A stretch of 64,000 nt of DNA from Microbacterium sp. AZCO (GTDB lineage Bacteria > Actinomycetota > Actinomycetes > Actinomycetales > Microbacteriaceae). The number at the start of each line of letters is the position of its first letter. Within the stretch, counting starts at the first letter, position 1. A program made the position numbers and the translations under genes. Location: positions 868,001 through 932,000 of the forward strand of contig NZ_CP154857.1 in NCBI RefSeq assembly GCF_039614715.1, given 5' to 3'. This document shows positions 19,534-26,291 of this stretch, piece by piece. The notes beneath the pieces are model-generated. The model saw only the letters and a program-made list of their open reading frames with translations. It did not search any database and had not been told where the DNA came from.

Positions 19534-20166
19534 GTGGGCTCGGGAGCGCAGACCTCGCCTGAGGAGCCGTCGCGCTCGGTCGAGGTCGAGCTGAAGTTCG
19601 ACGTCGACGACGCCACGCCCCTGCCCGACTGGACGTCGATGCCGGGTGTCGCGTCCGTCTCGCCGCCCGAGGTGCGCGAGCTCGACGCCCGCTACTTCGA
19701 CACGGCCGACCTCGCTCTGGCGCGCGCGGGCTACGCCGTGCGACGTCGGACGGGCGGCCCCGACGCCGGCTGGCACATCAAGGGCCCGCGCGAGGGCGAC
19801 GGCCGCACGGAGTGGCACTGGCCGCTCGGCGACGAGGATCGCGTGCCCGAGGGTCTGCGCGCCCACCTCGCGTCGGTGACGGATGCCGAGCTCACCCCGC
19901 TCGCCCGCATCCGCAATCACCGCACGGCGTACCACCTGCGGGACGCCGACGGGGGAGTGCTGGCCGAGTTCGTCGACGACCATGTGGTCGCGACCGACGA
20001 GCGCCGGGGTGTCGAGCAGACCTGGCGCGAGTGGGAGCTCGAGCTCGGCGACGCCGCGCCCGACGACCCCGCTGCGTTCTTCGCCGCCGCGACCGATGCC
20101 GCGCACGCGGCCGGCGCCCGGCCCGCGGCATCCGATTCCAAACTCGCCCGCACCCTCGGATTCTGA
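19534..20166 (+). CDS. CYTH-domain protein (triphosphate tunnel metalloenzyme)
   Basis: GTG-initiated, 210 residues. It contains the CYTH signature ExExK as VEVELKFDV near residue 12, then ELDARYFDTADLALARAGYAVRRR near 47-70 and WHIKGPREGDGRTEWHWPLG near 80-100, which together build the charged eight-strand tunnel that binds triphosphates and divalent metal. Family members are inorganic triphosphatases, thiamine triphosphatases or class IV adenylate cyclases; sequence does not separate these here. Convergent with lpd across a bidirectional terminator. Confidence 0.85.
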   Translation: MGSGAQTSPEEPSRSVEVELKFDVDDATPLPDWTSMPGVASVSPPEVRELDARYFDTADLALARAGYAVRRRTGGPDAGWHIKGPREGDGRTEWHWPLGDEDRVPEGLRAHLASVTDAELTPLARIRNHRTAYHLRDADGGVLAEFVDDHVVATDERRGVEQTWREWELELGDAAPDDPAAFFAAATDAAHAAGARPAASDSKLARTLGF

Positions 20167-20181
20167 GCTGCCACGCTGTGC

Positions 20182-20250
20182 CGAGCGCGGCAGTTCCCTG
20201 CGAGCGCGACGTCGCGCGCTGCAGGCGCTCGCAGGAAACTGCAGCGCTCG
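20182..20250. repeat. Long imperfect inverted repeat (26-base arms)
   Basis: Arm 1 (20182-20207) and arm 2 (20225-20250) are reverse complements with two mismatches, around a 17-base GC-rich centre. Each arm contains CGAGCGC, one mismatched base, then GCAGTTYCCTGCGAGCGC. It is independent of the terminator at 20262-20297 and lies wholly in the gap between the convergent CYTH and lpd genes. It resembles a REP-type extragenic palindrome. Confidence 0.75.
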
Positions 20251-20261
20251 CAACGCGAAAC

Positions 20262-20297
20262 GAGAAAGGCCCGCCCCGGGAGGGGCGGGCCTTTCTC
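20262..20297. terminator. Bidirectional terminator between CYTH gene and lpd
   Basis: A perfect 16-bp stem (20262-20277 with 20282-20297) with a GGGA loop. Each arm has GAGAAAGG at its outer end, giving a symmetric hairpin usable from both strands. Confidence 0.88.
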
Positions 20298-20307
20298 GAA
20301 GCTCAGA

Positions 20308-21708
20308 TCAGAGGTTGATCATGTGGCCCGTGAGGCCGTGGAAGGCCTCCTGCAGCGCCTCGGAGAGCGTCGGGTGCGTGTGCACGTTGCGCGCCGCCTC
20401 GAGGGCCGTGAGGTCCCACTTCTGCGCGAGCGTCAGCTCGGGGAGCAGCTCCGACACGTCGGGGCCGATGAGGTGGCCGCCGAGCAGCTCGAGGTGCTCG
20501 GCGTCGGCGACGAGCTTGACGAAGCCGACGGGCTCGCCCAGGCCGTTGGCCTTGCCGTTCGCCGAGAACGGGAACTTCGCGACCTTGACGTCGTAGCCGG
20601 CGTCGCGCGCCTGCTGCTCGGTGAGGCCGAACGACGCGACCTGCGGCGAGCAGAACGTCGCACGGGGCATCATGCGGTAGTCGCCGAGGGCCATCGTCTC
20701 GGCCTTGCCGATCGTCTCGGCGGCGACGACGCCCTGCGCCTCCGCGACGTGGGCGAGCTGCAGCTTGGCCGTGACGTCGCCGATCGCGTAGATGTGCGGC
20801 ACGTTCGTGCGCATGTAGTCGTCGATCTCGATCGCGCCGCGGTCGGTGAGCTTCACCCCGGTCGCCTCGAGCCCGAAGCCCTCGACGTTCGGCGCGAAGC
20901 CGACCGACATCAGCACCTTGTCGGCGTCGATCGACTGCGTCTCGCCGCCGGCGACCGGCGTGTAGGTGACGGTGACGTGGTCGCCGTGGTCGGTGACCGT
21001 CTCGACCTTCGTCGAGGTGAGGATGTCGACGCCGTAGCCCTTGTACTGCTTGGCGATCTCCTTCGACACATCGGCGTCCTCGTTGGGAAGCGCGCGGTCG
21101 AGGAACTCGATGATCGTGACCTTGACGCCGTAGTTCGTCATGACGAACCCGAACTCCATGCCGATGGCGCCGGCGCCCACGATGACGATGGACTTCGGCA
21201 GGTCGCGCGTGAGGATCTGCTCCTCGTACGTGACGATGTTGCCGCCGATGGTCACGCCGGGAAGCGTGCGCACCTTGGAGCCCGTCGAGATGATGACGTT
21301 GTCGAAGGTGACCTCTTCGGTCGACCCGTCGGCCTTCGCGACGCTGATCGCGTTGGGGCTTGTGAAGGTGCCGCGACCCTCGTACTCGGTCACCTTGTTC
21401 TTCTTCATGAGGAAGTGGATGCCCTTGACGTGGCCGTTCGCGACTGTGCGGCTGCGATCCCACGCGACGCCGTAGTCGAACGACACGTCGCCCGAGATGC
21501 CGAACAGCGCCGCCTTGTGGTGGAACTGGTGGGCGAGGTCGGCGTTCTTCAGGAGAGCCTTCGACGGGATGCAGCCCACGTTGAGGCAGACACCGCCCCA
21601 GTACTTCTCCTCGATGATCGCGACGGAGAGGCCGAGCTGAGCGCTGCGGACGGCCGCGACATAGCCGCCGGGGCCGGCACCGAGGATGACGACGTCGTAG
21701 TGAGGCAT
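20308..21708 (-). CDS. lpdA: Dihydrolipoyl dehydrogenase (E3)
   Basis: FAD enzyme that reoxidises dihydrolipoamide in pyruvate and 2-oxoglutarate dehydrogenase complexes. The 466 residues show the FAD motif [19 protein letters not shown] (6-24), the redox pair CLNVGC (Cys41, Cys46), the NAD-binding [15 protein letters not shown] near 175, a second FAD motif [13 protein letters not shown], and the C-terminal catalytic His-Glu in [23 protein letters not shown] lies exactly six bases upstream of the ATG and its TAG is also the stop of the copC-like gene, so lpd probably has a leaderless promoter. Confidence 0.96.
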   Translation of the reverse strand: MPHYDVVILGAGPGGYVAAVRSAQLGLSVAIIEEKYWGGVCLNVGCIPSKALLKNADLAHQFHHKAALFGISGDVSFDYGVAWDRSRTVANGHVKGIHFLMKKNKVTEYEGRGTFTSPNAISVAKADGSTEEVTFDNVIISTGSKVRTLPGVTIGGNIVTYEEQILTRDLPKSIVIVGAGAIGMEFGFVMTNYGVKVTIIEFLDRALPNEDADVSKEIAKQYKGYGVDILTSTKVETVTDHGDHVTVTYTPVAGGETQSIDADKVLMSVGFAPNVEGFGLEATGVKLTDRGAIEIDDYMRTNVPHIYAIGDVTAKLQLAHVAEAQGVVAAETIGKAETMALGDYRMMPRATFCSPQVASFGLTEQQARDAGYDVKVAKFPFSANGKANGLGEPVGFVKLVADAEHLELLGGHLIGPDVSELLPELTLAQKWDLTALEAARNVHTHPTLSEALQEAFHGLTGHMINL

Positions 21709-21720
21709 ACCTCAACCCTA
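21709..21720 (-). promoter_or_regulatory. Leaderless -10 of lpd fused to the upstream stop codon
   Basis: On the minus strand TAGGGT (21720-21715) precedes ATG 21708 by six bases; its first three bases are the TAG stop of the copC-like gene. Confidence 0.6.
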
Positions 21721-22407
21721 TCGTTCGGCGGGAGGCTCAGAGCCCGGCCCGGGGGCGGCCCCGGGGCCGCCGGGGAGGGTGTCCCGACGGCTGTCCGCAA
21801 GGGCCCGCTGCCGCCGGGCGCGCGAGGCCAGGAGGTAGATCACGGCGGCCGCCACGGCGAGGAGCGCGACGATCAGCAGCACCCACGGCCACGGTCCGGT
21901 CTCGCTCGCCTCCTCGGTCGGGGGAGCCGTCGGCGTCGACGTGGCGACGGGCGATTCCGCCGGCGTTGCGGAGGCAGACTCGGTCGGCGTCGCTGTCGGA
22001 GTCGGCGTGGATGCGCCGCTCACGGTGAAGGAGTACTGCCCCGAGATCGGGTGCCCGTCGCTCGAGACGGCCTTCCACAGGACGGTGACGACACCGGATG
22101 CCTCGCCTGCGAGCTTCTGCGTGATCACGGTGTCGCTGACCGTCGGCGTGCCCTCGACGAGCGAGGCGCCCGCGGCATCCGTCACAGCGACCTCGTTGGC
22201 GCCGGGCTCCGTGGAGATCAGGCCGCTGAAGGTCAGCGTGAGCTGCGCCGGGAGGGCGTCGACCGACGAGTCCGCGGCCGGGTCGGACGACAGGAGCTCG
22301 TCGTGGGCGCTGGCGGGAACGGCCGTCGCGAAGACCGCGGCCGCCGCGAGGGCGAGGGCGGCGAGGGCGTTCAGCGGGCGGCTTTTGTGAATTCCTTGTG
22401 ACGACAC
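21718..22407 (-). CDS. CopC-domain copper-resistance protein with C-terminal membrane anchor
   Basis: Exported copper-binding protein of 229 residues. The signal peptide LNALAALALAAAAVFATAVPASA ends so that the mature protein begins HDELLSSDPA; an N-terminal His is a Cu(II) ligand in CopC. The CopC beta-barrel covers about 37-130, with LTFSGLIS and KAVSSDGHPISGQYSFTV (DGHPxxG is the family signature with a second His). A Thr/Pro/Ser/Ala-rich stalk of about 45 residues leads to a membrane helix (WVLLIVALLAVAAAVIYLLA) and a basic tail. GTG 22407 lies seven bases after TAGGCT (22420-22415). Divergent from the Met/Cys-rich protein. Confidence 0.87.
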   Translation of the reverse strand: MSSQGIHKSRPLNALAALALAAAAVFATAVPASAHDELLSSDPAADSSVDALPAQLTLTFSGLISTEPGANEVAVTDAAGASLVEGTPTVSDTVITQKLAGEASGVVTVLWKAVSSDGHPISGQYSFTVSGASTPTPTATPTESASATPAESPVATSTPTAPPTEEASETGPWPWVLLIVALLAVAAAVIYLLASRARRQRALADSRRDTLPGGPGAAPGPGSEPPAER

Positions 22408-22414
22408 GCGGCAG

Positions 22415-22420
22415 AGCCTA
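22415..22420 (-). promoter_or_regulatory. Probable -10 of the copC-like gene (TAGGCT-N7-GTG)
   Basis: TAGGCT on the minus strand, seven bases before GTG 22407. CTCCG (22431-22435) and CGGAG (22444-22448) form an inverted repeat upstream that could be an operator. The 114-base divergent gap also holds GAACGAGGG twice (22473-22481 and 22504-22512). Confidence 0.45.
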
Positions 22421-22521
22421 TCGGGGTCTTCTCCGAGGCATCCCGGAGCAATACCATGGCCGCAGTCGGCGAGAACGAGGGCCGACACACTCTGTAACAG
22501 AAGGAACGAGGGAGGCGCGGG

Positions 22522-22923
22522 ATGGACTCGATGATGATGGACATGATGTCCAAGGACATGAAGTCGATGCCGGGTATGGACATGATGGACATGTCAGTCA
22601 TGCAGGCGTGTATGGACGCCTGCTCCGCGTGCGAGCAGGCCTGCACGGTGTGCTCGACGCAGATGATGGACTGCGCGCCCGCGTGCATGAACTGCGCCGA
22701 CATGTGCAACACGATGATGCGCGCCATGATGCGCATGCAGGGCATGAACATGGCCTCGATGATGGCGATGCTCGACGCGTGCATGGCGATGTGCCAGCAG
22801 TGCATGGACGAGTGCATGCAGCACGCCGACATGAGCGAGGTCTGCAAGATGTGCGCTCAGGCCTGCAAGGCGTGCATGGACGCCTGCATGGCCATGAAGA
22901 ACAGCATGATGGCGATGGGCTGA
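22522..22923 (+). CDS. Met/Cys-rich four-helix copper-storage-like protein (Csp-like)
   Basis: The 133-residue product contains about 40 methionines and 18 cysteines by hand count, roughly 43% of the sequence. Residues 1-27 are a Met/Asp segment (MDSMMMDMMSKDMKSMPGMD) with no cysteine. The remainder has helical CxxxC, CxxC and CxxxCxxC spacing (ACMDACSACEQACTVC; CMDECMQHADMSEVCKMCAQ), as in cytosolic copper storage proteins of the Csp/DUF326 type, in which Cys side chains fill a four-helix bundle with Cu(I). No signal peptide. ATG 22522 has GGGAGG eight bases upstream. Divergent from a CopC-like gene. Copper storage is inferred from composition, spacing and context; the Met head is unusual. 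Confidence 0.85.
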   Translation: MDSMMMDMMSKDMKSMPGMDMMDMSVMQACMDACSACEQACTVCSTQMMDCAPACMNCADMCNTMMRAMMRMQGMNMASMMAMLDACMAMCQQCMDECMQHADMSEVCKMCAQACKACMDACMAMKNSMMAMG

Positions 22924-22951
22924 GCCCGTCGCCTTTCTTGTTGCTGCGGTC

Positions 22952-23305
22952 TCAGGCGGTCAGCGGAGCGACGTTGAACCGTCGTGAGCCCACGGCGAGC
23001 ACGTCGTAGCGCGTGTGCAGCGCGACCGGCGTGCCGGTCGTGACCTCGTGCGCTGCGCCCGCACCGCTCCAGACGGTGATGGGCGCGGCGCCGTCGAGGG
23101 CGCGGAGCACGAGCGTGCCGTCGGCGAGCGTCTCCTCGACGATCGCGTCCACCCAGTCCGACGGCGTCGCCGAGGCGAGCCGCGACTGGATGAGGTGCAG
23201 GGCGTGGCCCGGTGCGAACGTCGAGCAGGCCCGGCCGTGGACGCACATGCACGCCGCACGCTCACGCACCTGAAGGGGCGGGATGTGGGAGTGCGGGGTC
23301 GACAC
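22952..23305 (-). CDS. Small protein with a CxCxxxxxC motif, unknown function
   Basis: A 117-residue soluble protein. The N-terminal third has RERAACMCVHGRACSTFAPG, a three-cysteine cluster with His that could bind metal or form a redox site; the rest looks like a small beta domain (DGTLVLRALDG, HTRYDVLAVGSRRFNVAPL). GTG 23305 is chosen because AGGAG lies six bases upstream. TAGCCT (23346-23341) is a plausible -10 giving a short leader. It converges with the Csp-like gene with 28 bases between. I do not recognise the family; a link to copper handling rests only on the neighbours and the cysteines. Confidence 0.65.
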   Translation of the reverse strand: MSTPHSHIPPLQVRERAACMCVHGRACSTFAPGHALHLIQSRLASATPSDWVDAIVEETLADGTLVLRALDGAAPITVWSGAGAAHEVTTGTPVALHTRYDVLAVGSRRFNVAPLTA

Positions 23306-23449
23306 GATGGGCTCCTGATCGCTAGGTTCGGATACCCGCAAGGCTAAGCAACGACCCCGGTCGAGGCATCCCGAGCGAAACGGTGCGAAACATTGGGGGA
23401 CGCGCCGGTTCCGCGGAGATCGGCACCTTCACCTCGGTGACCGATCGGA

Positions 23450-23455
23450 TAGGCT
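23450..23455 (+). promoter_or_regulatory. -10 element of the garA-ftsR operon (TAGGCT)
   Basis: TAGGCT, with a TTCACC -35 candidate 17 bases upstream. A start near 23462 would leave a leader of about 16 bases holding GAGGAGGAG before GTG 23478, so this promoter, unlike many here, makes a leadered message. Confidence 0.5.
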
Positions 23456-23477
23456 GGATCGGACGAGGAGGAGCAGC

Positions 23478-23972
23478 GTGGAGGACAATCGCCGACCGGA
23501 CGAGATCCGTCGCGCTGGGGGCTTTGACGGTGCCCCCGATCGCCCCGCAGACACGACCCAGACGTTCGGTCACGACGCGGATCTCTCGTTCATCCCGTTC
23601 GGGTCCGATCTCTCCACGGCGGAGCTCGACGCGATCGACGCGCTGCCGGCGCGATCGGCGATCCTGCTGGTGCGCTCGGGTCCCACGGCCGGTGCCCGCT
23701 ACCTGCTCGACACCGATGTGACGACCGTCGGACGGCATCCCGAGGCCGACATCTTCTTCGACGACGTGACAGTCTCGCGGCGTCACGCCGAGATCACGCG
23801 CGATGCGGACTCGTTCGAGATCGTCGACCAGCGCTCGCTCAACGGCACCTACGTGAACGGCGAGCGCGTCGACCGTGCGCGGCTCGTGAACGGCTCCGAG
23901 GTGCGCATCGGCAAGTTCCGCCTGAACTTCTTCGTCTCGCCGGCCGACCTCGCGCAGGCTGCGGACGGCTGA
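23478..23972 (+). CDS. garA: FHA-domain regulator of the GarA/OdhI type
   Basis: Phospho-switch protein that in Mycobacterium and Corynebacterium binds and inhibits 2-oxoglutarate dehydrogenase until phosphorylated by PknG/PknB. The 164 residues carry ADTTQTFG at 24-31 (Thr26, Thr27), matching the phosphorylatable ETTSVF motif, and a C-terminal FHA domain (about 62-155) with VGRHPEADIFF (84-94), VSRRHAEI (99-106) and LNGTYVNGERV. Its last base overlaps the ftsR ATG. The garA-MerR-MerR order matches Rv1827-Rv1828-Rv1830. The start is set by GGAG upstream of the GTG. Confidence 0.9.
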   Translation: MEDNRRPDEIRRAGGFDGAPDRPADTTQTFGHDADLSFIPFGSDLSTAELDAIDALPARSAILLVRSGPTAGARYLLDTDVTTVGRHPEADIFFDDVTVSRRHAEITRDADSFEIVDQRSLNGTYVNGERVDRARLVNGSEVRIGKFRLNFFVSPADLAQAADG

Positions 23973-24667
23973 TGTCGTCGGCCGTCGCCCGCGAACGCTC
24001 GTCGTCCGCGGGTCTTCTGAGCATCGGACAGGTCCTCGCGCGACTTGCTCCGGAGTTCCCGACGCTGACCTCGAGCAAGCTCCGCTTCCTCGAGGTGCAG
24101 GGGATCGTGACGCCCGTGCGCACCGAGTCGGGATACCGCAAGTTCTCGCAGACCGACCTCGAGCGGCTGCGCCTCGCCCTCACGCTGCAACGCGACCACT
24201 ACCTGCCGCTCGTCGTCATCCGCGAGTACCTGGAAGACATCGATGCGGGCCGAGACCCCGCGACGCCCGCGCCGACGAGCCCCCCGCCGTCGATCGTGCC
24301 CGCCCCGCGCCGGTACCGACGCGAGGAGCTGCTGTCGGCGACGGGAGCCGCTCCGCAGCTGCTCAACGACGCCATAAGCACGGGGGTGCTGGGCGGCTCC
24401 GACGCATACACCGACCAGCACGTCGCGGTGCTGCGCGCGCTGGTGGCGCTCGACCGGCACGGCATCGAGCCGCGCCACGTGCGCACGCTCCGGCAGAGCG
24501 CGGAGCGGGATGTCGCGCTCGTCGAATCGGCCCTCGCGCCGCTTCTGCGGAGGACGGATGCCACGAGCCGGGGTCGTGCGAACGAGCTCGCGCCGGAGCT
24601 CGCCAAGCGGCTCGAGGAGCTCCGGGCGATCTTCGTCCGATCCGCGCTCGACAAGCTGCTCTCGTAG
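23972..24667 (+). CDS. ftsR: MerR-family regulator FtsR (Rv1828 type)
   Basis: The 231 residues have an N-terminal MerR winged helix (about 16-85: LLSIGQVLARLAPEFPTLTS, then SKLRFLEVQGIVTPVRTESG, YRKFSQTDLERL). A C-terminal helical domain (about 110-228) lacks the metal-binding cysteines of classical MerR proteins. The long-form HTH with PTLTSSKLRFLE is typical of Rv1828/FtsR, an activator of ftsZ in Corynebacterium glutamicum. ATG overlaps the garA stop by one base. Its likely target, ftsZ, is 31 kb downstream in this window with palindromes at its promoter. Confidence 0.86.
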   Translation: MSSAVARERSSSAGLLSIGQVLARLAPEFPTLTSSKLRFLEVQGIVTPVRTESGYRKFSQTDLERLRLALTLQRDHYLPLVVIREYLEDIDAGRDPATPAPTSPPPSIVPAPRRYRREELLSATGAAPQLLNDAISTGVLGGSDAYTDQHVAVLRALVALDRHGIEPRHVRTLRQSAERDVALVESALAPLLRRTDATSRGRANELAPELAKRLEELRAIFVRSALDKLLS

Positions 24668-24720
24668 GGGCCGGATGCGGCGAGTCTCGCGACACGCCGA
24701 GGCCGCCGGGCCGGATGTCG

Positions 24721-24749
24721 TTGCCCGTGACCCGGGCCTGATCTAGCGT
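24721..24749 (+). promoter_or_regulatory. Promoter TTGCCC-N17-TAGCGT of the second MerR gene
   Basis: TTGCCC (24721-24726), a 17-base spacer and TAGCGT (24744-24749). The predicted start near 24756 gives a leader of about 24 bases with GGGAGGAGG before ATG 24780. Confidence 0.6.
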
Positions 24750-24779
24750 TGAAGGACACGGTCCGGGAGGAGGCACCGC

Positions 24780-25325
24780 ATGACCGCTCGCGAAGCGTCC
24801 GACGAACCCACATTCGCCGCCGACCTCCTCTTCACCGACGGCCTTCCCGCGATGGACGACGAGGTGGGCTACCGCGGAGCCGTCGCGGCCCGCGCCGCCG
24901 GCATCACGTACCGCCAGCTCGACTACTGGGCCCGCACGGAGCTCGTGGAGCCCACGGTCCGGGGTGCGAGCGGGTCGGGCTCCCAGCGCCTGTACGGGTT
25001 CCGAGACATCCTCGTGCTGAAGCTCGTGAAGCGTCTGCTCGACACCGGCATCTCGCTGCAGCAGATCCGCACGGCGGTCGAGCAGCTGCGGGCCGCCGGC
25101 ATCCGCGACCTCACCGGCACGACGCTCATGAGCGACGGGGCATCCGTCTATCTGTGCACCTCGAACGATGAGGTGATCGACCTCATCAGCCGCGGACAGG
25201 GCGTGTTCGGCATCGCGGTCGGCAATGTGTTGCGCGAGGTGGAGTCGACGCTCGTCGAATTCGACCCGCAGGCGCCCGACGCGACCGACGAGCTGGCCGC
25301 TCGCCGCGCGGCGCGCACCGCGTAG
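24780..25325 (+). CDS. MerR-family regulator (Rv1830/McdR type)
   Basis: A 181-residue protein with a MerR winged helix at about 32-100: GYRGAVAARAAGITYRQLDY, WARTELVEPTVRGASGSGSQ, RLYGFRDILVLKLVKRLLDTG. A C-terminal domain of about 70 residues follows (YLCTSNDEVIDLISRGQGVF). This matches Rv1830, linked to cell-division control in mycobacteria. In Mycobacterium the bifunctional nuclease gene Rv1829 lies between the two MerR genes; here only a 112-base gap with a promoter is present. The start has a strong ribosome binding site. Confidence 0.85.
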   Translation: MTAREASDEPTFAADLLFTDGLPAMDDEVGYRGAVAARAAGITYRQLDYWARTELVEPTVRGASGSGSQRLYGFRDILVLKLVKRLLDTGISLQQIRTAVEQLRAAGIRDLTGTTLMSDGASVYLCTSNDEVIDLISRGQGVFGIAVGNVLREVESTLVEFDPQAPDATDELAARRAARTA

Positions 25326-25330
25326 CCCCC

Positions 25331-25366
25331 GGCATCCCTTCTCTGAAGGGGTGGTTTCGGGATGCC
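25331..25366. terminator. Nested hairpin terminator between MerR and ParA-like genes
   Basis: GGCATCCC (25331-25338) pairs with GGGATGCC (25359-25366), and CCCTTC (25336-25341) with GAAGGG (25345-25350) as an alternative inner stem. It serves two convergent genes. The outer arms are the GGCATCC/GGATGCC heptamer that recurs across the window. Confidence 0.65.
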
Positions 25367-25407
25367 TGAGGGCGGCGAGACGGCGCTATGCGCAGGCTTC
25401 GCCGGGT

Positions 25408-26217
25408 CTACGCGCGGGCTTCGCCGGGAACCGGGATGCGGCCCGTGCGCATGACGCGGTCGAGCAGCGCGTCGAAGTCGGCCGCCAGTTCCTGAGCGGA
25501 GTCGCCGGGCCAGATGTGCAGCGGCTTCGCCGCGCCCTGCGCCTGCTGCAGCGACGTGCGCTCCGGGAGCTGCGGCGAGAGCACGAGCGGACCGAACATG
25601 TCGCGCAGCTCCTTGATGCGGAACTGGTGCTCGATCGACTGCGGCCGCACGCGGTTGACCACGATGCCGAGGGGCTGAAGGCGGGGCGAGAGGCCGCGGC
25701 GGATCTCCTCGATCGCGCGGAGCGCGCGGTCGGCCGCCGCGACGGAGAAGAGCCCGGGCTCGGTCACGACGATGACGCGATCGGATGCCGCCCACGCGGT
25801 GCGCGTGAGCGCGTTCAGCGACGGCGCGCAGTCGATGAGGACGAGGTCGTAGTCGGCCTCGATCGTCGCGAGGGCCTCTTCGAGCTTCCACACGTCGCGC
25901 ACGCTCGGGTGCGGGCCGTCGAAGTTGATCGCGGAGGGGCTGCCGATCATGACGTCGATCGTGCCCGGATGCACCTTCGCCCAGCCGCTCGAAGTGATCG
26001 CCTGACGGACGACCTTCTCCTTGGGGTTGGCGAGGACGTCGGCGACGTTGAGTCGGCCGGCGACCTGGATGTCCATGCCGGTCGAGACGTCTGACTGCGG
26101 GTCGAGATCGACGACGAGGGTGCGGACTCCACGTGCGAAAGCGGCCGAGGCAAGGCCCAGAGTCACGGTCGTCTTGCCGACTCCGCCCTTGAGGGAGCTC
26201 ACCGAGAGTACGTGCAC
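25408..26217 (-). CDS. ParA-family ATPase without ParB partner
   Basis: A 269-residue deviant-Walker ATPase: KGGVGKTTVTLGLASAAF at 10-27, Walker A' VVDLDPQSDVSTGMD near 40, Walker B VLIDCAPSLNALT near 125, and GIVVNRVRPQSIEHQ near 187. This matches orphan ParA/Soj-like proteins conserved in Actinobacteria beside MerR and pyruvate carboxylase genes. No parB or parS-like palindrome is visible, so chromosome segregation is unlikely to be its direct task; positioning of another cargo is possible. GTG start; TAACGT lies eight bases upstream. Confidence 0.87.
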   Translation of the reverse strand: MHVLSVSSLKGGVGKTTVTLGLASAAFARGVRTLVVDLDPQSDVSTGMDIQVAGRLNVADVLANPKEKVVRQAITSSGWAKVHPGTIDVMIGSPSAINFDGPHPSVRDVWKLEEALATIEADYDLVLIDCAPSLNALTRTAWAASDRVIVVTEPGLFSVAAADRALRAIEEIRRGLSPRLQPLGIVVNRVRPQSIEHQFRIKELRDMFGPLVLSPQLPERTSLQQAQGAAKPLHIWPGDSAQELAADFDALLDRVMRTGRIPVPGEARA

Positions 26218-26239
26218 GAGGGTCTACGTTACCTTCCCC

Positions 26240-26245
26240 TAGGCT
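26240..26245 (+). promoter_or_regulatory. -10 candidate of pyc (TAGGCT)
   Basis: TAGGCT in the 74-base divergent gap between the ParA-like gene and pyc, giving a leader of about 40 bases that ends in TGAGGTGCGC before ATG 26292. No clear -35. Confidence 0.4.
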
Positions 26246-26291
26246 GAGAGCACACTCGGCCCCATGAGTCGACGGCCCCAGTGAGGTGCGC

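Noticed and set aside
24668..24779. Possible Rv1829 remnant between the two MerR genes
   Set aside because: Only 112 bases, no coding similarity seen; it holds a promoter and leader.
25408..26217. parABS chromosome-partition locus
   Set aside because: No parB gene and no parS-like palindrome nearby; the protein is an orphan ParA.
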